Of a DNA stretch of 56,520 bases, positions 51,827 to 56,520 are shown one piece after another; the stretch's first letter is position 1, and every line of letters starts with the position of its first letter. Position numbers and translations under genes: made by a program. The stretch covers positions 1 through 56,520 of the forward strand of contig NW_001914948.1 in NCBI RefSeq assembly GCF_000208925.1, in the 5' to 3' direction. Source of the stretch: Entamoeba histolytica HM-1:IMSS. Taxonomy: Eukaryota > Evosea > Mastigamoebida > Endamoebidae. The notes under the pieces are model-generated. The model was given only the letters and a program-made list of their open reading frames with translations, ran no database searches and was not told the DNA's origin.

Positions 51827-53537
51827 CTACTCTTCTATTATATCATTTACTTTCATTTTAATGTATTGTTTAATGTTTTCTTTTATTTTATGTGATATTT
51901 TAATATATTTAATATATTCTTTTTCATTATTGACATTAATGTTTGTTGCTTTTGTTATACTTTCAATTTGTTCCCATCTTAATTTCTTATATAATTTCTT
52001 ATTCAACCAATTAATTTCAAAACAATACAACACTTCAATTAAAATTCTATTTCTTTGTTCTGTTGTATTTCTTGTCTGACTATCATCTCTTGTTTTTTGA
52101 CAATCAGTGCTTTGCTTTCCTCTTCGATTTCCACTACTGTCTTTTTCATAGGAGTAGTTTCGTTCATCTCCATTGTTCCTGATGATGTTTTCCTCAGTAC
52201 TGGTTGTGTATTTATCACAAGTGTCATCGTTTTCTTCTTCTCTAGTTCCTTCTGTGAGATAAAATTTTCAATATCATCTTGTTGTTTTGATATTATTTGT
52301 TTTTGTGTTTCGTTTTCTTTTTGTGTGTTGTCTAATTCTTCTCTTGTTATTTCTGCAATCTCATGACTTATTATTGCTACTTGTTGAATTTCAGAGATTT
52401 GTTTTTCTTTATCTCTTATTTCCTTCTTTAATTCTTTAGTATTTTCCTCTATCATTTCAATTTTCTTCTCTAATGTGTTTGCATTTTGTTCTAGCGTTTT
52501 GTTTCTCTTTTTCAACTTTTCAATTTCTTCTTTCATTTCTTCATTTTCTTTTTCTATCTTCTTTTTATTAGCTTGGATGCTTCGGATTTTTTCTTCTTTG
52601 TTATTTACTTCTGTGATTTTCTTTCCTTCTATCTCGTTTATTTTTCCTCGTAGTTTTAAGTTTTCTTCTTCTAATTTTTCATTTTCTTTCTTCATTTCAT
52701 TATAATTCGTTTGAATCTTTCTATTTTGTGTTTTCATTTCTTTAATTTCTTCTTCAAATTCTTTCCTAACTATTTCTTTTGCTTTTCTCCTCATTTCTTC
52801 TGAGATGGCTTGTTCTTCTTCCATTTTTTTTTCATACTTAATTCTTAAGTTTTTCTTTTAATTCAGTAATTTGATTTTTAAGTGCAAGTATTTCTTCTTT
52901 ATCTTTTTCTTCTTCTATCTTTTCTTCTTTATTTTTTGTTTCTTCTTGTATTTTCATTATACTTTCTGTTTCATTTATTATTCTTGCAATTTTACATCTA
53001 TCATTCATTTCTTTAATTGGGTTTTTGTTTTTAATTTCTGTTTCTATAGCCTTAATGTCTTTTTCCTCCCAATCTTTTGTTTTTTCTTTAATCTCTTCTT
53101 TCGTCTTTTCAATTATCTTTTTCTTTTTAATTGAATATACTTCTTGAAGAATATCATACCATCTTTTTCTTCTTACCTTCATATTTTTTAAGCATTTCTT
53201 CATATTCTCCTTCATTCCATTCATTTGTTATTTTTTTTATTCTTTCTTGTATCTCATTTATTGTTAGCCATTTGTATTTGTTATTTGTATAATCTTTATT
53301 ATTATTGTACTTATCTTGTTTTTTATTTGTTTTTCTTTGTGTCTTTCGTCTTCTAAACCCTTTTTCCTTGGTGTATCGTTTACCTTTATTATTATAATTG
53401 TTATGCCATTTATTGCTATTGACATTTCTTTTTTTATTGTATGACTTTGGATTTCTATGTCTTGTTTGCTTTTCTTTACAAGACTCTAAGGTTTTACACA
53501 ATAGCCATGGCATTAAAATTTGTTGTATTTCTTGCAT
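51827..53537 (-). pseudogene. LINE ORF1, coiled-coil nucleic-acid-binding protein
   Basis: The start codon ATG at 53537 lies 13 nt inside the LINE 5' end; the longer frame reaching 53621 would run into flanking DNA. The product has a basic Lys/Arg/Asn-rich N-terminus (KKRNVNSNKWHNN, KGFRRRKTQRKTNKKQ), a long coiled coil, and a C-terminal part (NKKLYKKLRWEQIESITKA). It is split by a frameshift near 53190, a stop near 52840 and a frameshift near 52045; joined it would be about 570 residues. EhLINE ORF1 proteins bind nucleic acid. The first disruption could be avoided by ribosomal slippage but decay is the simpler reading. Confidence 0.75.
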
Positions 53538-53549
53538 TGGAAAAGGATC

Positions 53550-53571
53550 TTGTTTAAATATAAAATAAAAT
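53550..53571 (+). repeat. LINE target-site duplication, 5' copy
   Basis: 22 bp matching 48767-48788 with one mismatch; directly abuts the LINE 5' end and so defines the element as full length. Confidence 0.8.
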
Positions 53572-53636
53572 AATAAAGAAATAAGAAATAATAACATAAA
53601 TATGTTGATGTATTTTATCATTTCTTTATTTATTTA

Positions 53637-53656
53637 TTTATTATTATTATTTCTAT
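53637..53656 (+). repeat. SINE target-site duplication, 5' copy
   Basis: 20 bp identical to 54211-54230 (ends TTATTTCTAT). TA-rich context means one or two bases at the outer side could be coincidental. Confidence 0.75.
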
Positions 53657-54210
53657 GAGATCGAAGGTGGCACGTCTGAAACACCACACATAAACCCTAG
53701 TACAAATTCATACTTCGACTCTCCCAGTTACTATCTGGTTATGACGGTGCCTTTGAATTAGGAATGTATTAGGGAATGCTGCAAAGGGTGTAGCAAGAGA
53801 ATACAGTAGAATATTACATGGATGTAATATAAGAATATACTGAAGTGTGGGTATGACTAAAAGAAGATTAGTCAAAGTAAGACTAAAAAGAAAATTAGTC
53901 AAAGTAATACAGCAGTAACAAAATGATTCCTTCTCCCATTCATAAAATAAGAAAAATGAAATTCCTTAAAATTAAGGTAGAAAACAAACAAAGGCTTAAA
54001 AAGAAGAAATAAGCAGAAGAAGTTTGAAAAACCTTAATAAGAAGAAATAAAGCAAAGAAGTGCTTTCCTCATTTTGCAAGAAAAACATAAAGAATAGGTT
54101 TAACAAAGAGATTACTCTTTTTTAATAATAAGCTCAGGGATGGGATTAGTCTCCCCTGAGCTAGGAAGAATAGATGAAAATTCTATTAATACTTAATTAA
54201 TTACTTTTTC
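53657..54210 (+). mobile_element. SINE (EhSINE1-like), complete, 554 bp
   Basis: Complete SINE between 20-bp target-site duplications. The 5' end is GC-richer than the surroundings (GAGATCGAAGGTGGCACG). Tandem repeats of about 27-28 bp occur at 53850-53910, around GACTAAAAAGAAAATTAGTC. The 3' end (GGGATTAGTCTCCCCTGAGC and the following AATTAATTA tail) matches the LINE 3' end, as expected for a SINE mobilised by the EhLINE reverse transcriptase. Size and internal repeats fit EhSINE1. It lies head to head with the LINE, 5' ends about 108 bp apart. A perfect 8-bp stem is at 54132-54139 / 54154-54161. Confidence 0.92.
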
Positions 54211-54230
54211 TTTATTATTATTATTTCTAT
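54211..54230 (+). repeat. SINE target-site duplication, 3' copy
   Basis: 20 bp identical to 53637-53656; marks the end of the SINE. Confidence 0.75.
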
Positions 54231-54517
54231 TATCTTATTCATTTTATTCATAATGAATTAATTCAATGAAATAATACAAATAAATTGTTTATTCATTTTA
54301 TCTTATTTCTATTTTATTCTTATTTCTTTTCTTATTTATTAAAAATATCATCATTGGGTGTGAAAATTTCAAATGAAATAAAATAAATCAACATTGAATT
54401 ATGTAAATTTTTAATTCACCATTTCATTCATTGGCAGATGAACAAAATGGCTGTTCATATTCTTCATTGATTTGTTTTTATTCTTTTTTAGTTCATTTTC
54501 ATTTAATCAAGATTGAA
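54231..54517. other. Spacer, nothing recognised
   Basis: AT-rich 3' flank of the TLDc gene, without open frames or recognised repeats. Confidence 0.5.
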
Positions 54518-55621
54518 TCATTTCATTTCAATTACTATGATTCGTTTTGGTGTGAAATGTTCTGGAAATTCTTTTCCACAAAGTGAATTTCTTATTCCTT
54601 TATATTCAAATGAACGTTGATTACAATATGACTCTGTTTTAGTATTTTCTTTATAAACAACAATGTCTTTTAAATATTTTCCATCACCTCCAAATCCAAA
54701 CAAAATATCATATGATTGATTACATAACCAAAATGCATGTCCTGGTTCTTTAATATCAAATTTCTTCATTCCTTCCATTCTTCCATTTGAATCTAATGAA
54801 AATACAAATGATTGTGAATCATTTATCCATTCATCAACTTTATCAATTTTAGAATTAACATATCCTCCAAATTTATTTTCTTCTTCATCTTCAATAATAA
54901 TTATTATATGTTCTTTATTCATTATTCTTTCTCCAAATACTGATGTATTTTTATTCCAATCATCAATATCTGAATCAAATAGTATATTTCCTACTTTTCT
55001 ATTTGTCCATTCTTCTAGTTGGTGAATTTGATATTTTGTTTCTTCCATTCCTTTTCTTAGTAATCTCTCTTCAATGTCTCTTCGTAGTTTTTCATCTTCT
55101 TGTTGTCTTCTCTCTTCTTCTTCTCTCTTTTTCCTTTCTAAATAATCACTGTAATATGTTTGCCATTCTTCTTTCTTCTTATTAAATTCTGCTGTGATTG
55201 TATCTGTTTCTTTTGGTTTTCTGAATAGTTTGTTTTTCATTATCATTTCTTCAATTGAAATGATTTTATCTATTACTTCATTCCGTGTTTTACTTAGTGT
55301 TTTTTCATCATGATTACATTCTTCTATGATTCTTGACATTTTATTCTTCATTATTTCTATTTGGTTGATTGTTTCTTGACTTTTTTCTATCACTAGTTTT
55401 CTTCTTCTTTCTGTTTCATCAATCCTATCAAATATGCCTTCTCCCCTTTTAATTGCTTCTGAATATGCTTCATCATCTTTTATTTCAAATACTTCATTTT
55501 TAATACTTCCTAAATAAGATTGATAATTCTTAGTAGTATCATCAATTGATTGTTGAATGTTTGGAAGTGTTTCTACTACTTCTTTAATTATTTGATTATT
55601 CTTGTTTATTAACTCTTCCAT
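54518..55621 (-). CDS. Coiled-coil / TLDc-domain protein
   Basis: Single intact exon, 367 aa. Residues 1-210 are coiled coil with a highly charged Glu/Arg stretch (ERKKREEEERRQQEDEKLRR). The C-terminal 150 residues are a TLDc domain: SVFGERIM, IIIIIEDEEENKFGGYVNS, SQSFVFSLDSNGRMEG, YDILFGFGGDGKYLKDIVV and a final PKRIIVIEMK. TLDc proteins are implicated in oxidative-stress resistance and in interaction with V-ATPase; Entamoeba has many. It lies between the inverted-repeat arms, beside a dead LINE and a SINE, but has no disabling mutation, unlike its neighbours. Confidence 0.8.
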   Translation of the reverse strand: MEELINKNNQIIKEVVETLPNIQQSIDDTTKNYQSYLGSIKNEVFEIKDDEAYSEAIKRGEGIFDRIDETERRRKLVIEKSQETINQIEIMKNKMSRIIEECNHDEKTLSKTRNEVIDKIISIEEMIMKNKLFRKPKETDTITAEFNKKKEEWQTYYSDYLERKKREEEERRQQEDEKLRRDIEERLLRKGMEETKYQIHQLEEWTNRKVGNILFDSDIDDWNKNTSVFGERIMNKEHIIIIIEDEEENKFGGYVNSKIDKVDEWINDSQSFVFSLDSNGRMEGMKKFDIKEPGHAFWLCNQSYDILFGFGGDGKYLKDIVVYKENTKTESYCNQRSFEYKGIRNSLCGKEFPEHFTPKRIIVIEMK

Positions 55622-55750
55622 TTTAATTTAATTTGATGTTTATAAGTTCAAAATATGGATGTTTAAATAGTTAATACACGTTGTTAACACATCAAGTCAG
55701 TTCTTATTTTAATGTCATTTTATTCTAAATAAATGACTTTTATTTATTTT

Positions 55751-56520
55751 TAAAATAACATAATAATATAATAACAATATCATTGATTTTATCTTATTTT
55801 ATTCTTATTTTATTTATCTTCTTTCATTATTTTTATTCTTCTATTTTATTAAATGAAAATGAATGAGAAATGAAGAATGAAAATCAGAAACAACACACAA
55901 ACATCAATACAAAATCAAATAATGAAATAACAAATAATAATTGAATATGATGAATTAATTTAATAATAAATATAATAAATAATAATAGAAAGAATGAAAT
56001 AAGAAAATATGTTTGAATTTATTTGTTTTAATATAAGAATTGATATTTATTATTATAGTAATATTTATTTATCAACATTCAAGTATATTTAATAAAGATA
56101 CTCTTGAATTGAACATAGATGGGGTATATCAAGAAAAGTGATTGATAATTGATTGTTGGTATTGAATGAGATAAAACAGAGTTATATTATTAATTACATA
56201 TTCTTCATAAAACAGCAATATAAAGAATAAGTGAAATTAATTCATTAAACTCAAATAAAAAAACAGATGGCAAAACAAATGATTAATATTTAAGTAGAAA
56301 ATGTTTGAAAAGACCATATAATAATAGAAATAAAACGGGTACGAAAATTAGCAAAGAAAAATGAATCTAAATAATTTGCAAAAATAAAAAAGATGCAAAA
56401 AAATTTGCATCCATAGAATATTCCACTTATTATATTTTGCTCCTAAAAAAAATAAAAATAAAAAAAAAATATGATAAATACAGGAATTGTAAATATTTAT
56501 GTTTATATTTTATAATCATT
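55751..56520 (-). repeat. Right arm of 770-bp inverted repeat
   Basis: Reverse complement of the left arm (47726-48495), ungapped and, as far as I could read, identical. The inner end at 55751 begins 130 bp upstream of the TLDc start codon. The arm extends to the last base of the window, so its outer end is not seen. Confidence 0.9.

Larger units (their letters stand above)
48789..53549 (-). mobile_element. Near-full-length non-LTR retrotransposon (EhLINE-type, R4-like)
   Basis: 4761 bp between 22-bp target-site duplications, the size of a complete EhLINE (about 4.8 kb). On the minus strand it encodes ORF1 (coiled coil, 53537-51827) followed by ORF2 (about 51731-48796) with reverse transcriptase and a C-terminal restriction-like endonuclease. 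RT motifs seen: YRPISCTNVIMKVF, YDIKKAYDTV, RGILQGDSLSPLLF and the YMDD box (50395-50406). The endonuclease motif PD-x14-D lies at 49163-49213. The element is inactive: ORF1 has frameshifts, ORF2 several stops including one between RT motifs A and B, and the zinc knuckle near 49450 is mutated. It ends in the AT-rich tail shared with the SINE next door. Confidence 0.93.

Noticed and set aside
52055..53134. Plus-strand Phe/Ser-rich frames over the LINE
   Set aside because: Antisense shadows of ORF1 coiled-coil codons.
53538..53621. Longer N-terminus for LINE ORF1
   Set aside because: It crosses the target-site duplication at 53550-53571 and so lies in flanking DNA.
53850..53910. CRISPR-like direct repeats
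   Set aside because: Two to three diverged 27-28-bp units without spacers, inside a eukaryotic SINE.

Overview
The window is nuclear DNA of an Entamoeba species, most likely of the E. histolytica / E. dispar / E. nuttalli group. The reasons are very AT-rich intergenic DNA, tightly packed genes, 46-173 nt introns that mostly open with GTTTG and end in TAG or CAG, very short 5' leaders behind a GAACTTAAAA-type core promoter element, a CXXC-rich transmembrane kinase, and a LINE/SINE pair with EhLINE/EhSINE architecture. I cannot fix the species from sequence alone.

Layout. 1-3740 is gene-poor: degenerate repeat DNA, a small two-exon membrane-protein gene whose start is frame-disrupted, and at least one decayed gene. 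3741-44728 is the dense core of about 30 genes. These cover RNA processing (tRNase Z-like, RRM protein), ubiquitin/SUMO (an atypical E2, a Ulp1 protease), trafficking (Sec24-like, Vps29, ANTH adaptor, Qc-like SNARE, DHHC transferase, truncated PROPPIN), signalling (transmembrane kinase, CAMK-like kinase, 14-3-3, inositol phosphate kinase, GPR107-like seven-TM protein), nuclear import (importin alpha), lipid and metal handling (START protein, acyl-CoA synthetase-like, CDF transporter), and surface or carbohydrate proteins (expansin-like, CBM20-like). LIM, LRR, BTB-SPRY and coiled-coil proteins complete the set. Reconstructing introns joins several separate open frames into single genes: tRNase Z-like, CDF, Vps29, ANTH, SNARE, IPK, START, CBM20 and RRM.

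44729-56520 is a repeat island. It holds a 3' LINE fragment, a gene-free stretch, and two arms of an inverted repeat (47726-48495 and 55751-56520) that I read as identical and ungapped over 770 bp. Between the arms lie a near-full-length LINE (48789-53549, minus strand, about 4.76 kb) with a 22-bp target-site duplication, a SINE (53657-54210, plus strand, 554 bp) with a 20-bp duplication, and an intact coiled-coil/TLDc gene. LINE and SINE share their 3' tail, as expected if the SINE borrows the LINE machinery.

A recurring theme is familiar enzyme or adaptor folds lacking signature residues: the tRNase Z-like protein without its His motif, the E2 without HPN, the acyl-CoA synthetase without its P-loop and TGD motifs, the CDF transporter without HxxxD, and a SNARE with His at the presumed zero layer. 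All calls come from reading the sequence; no database search was run.
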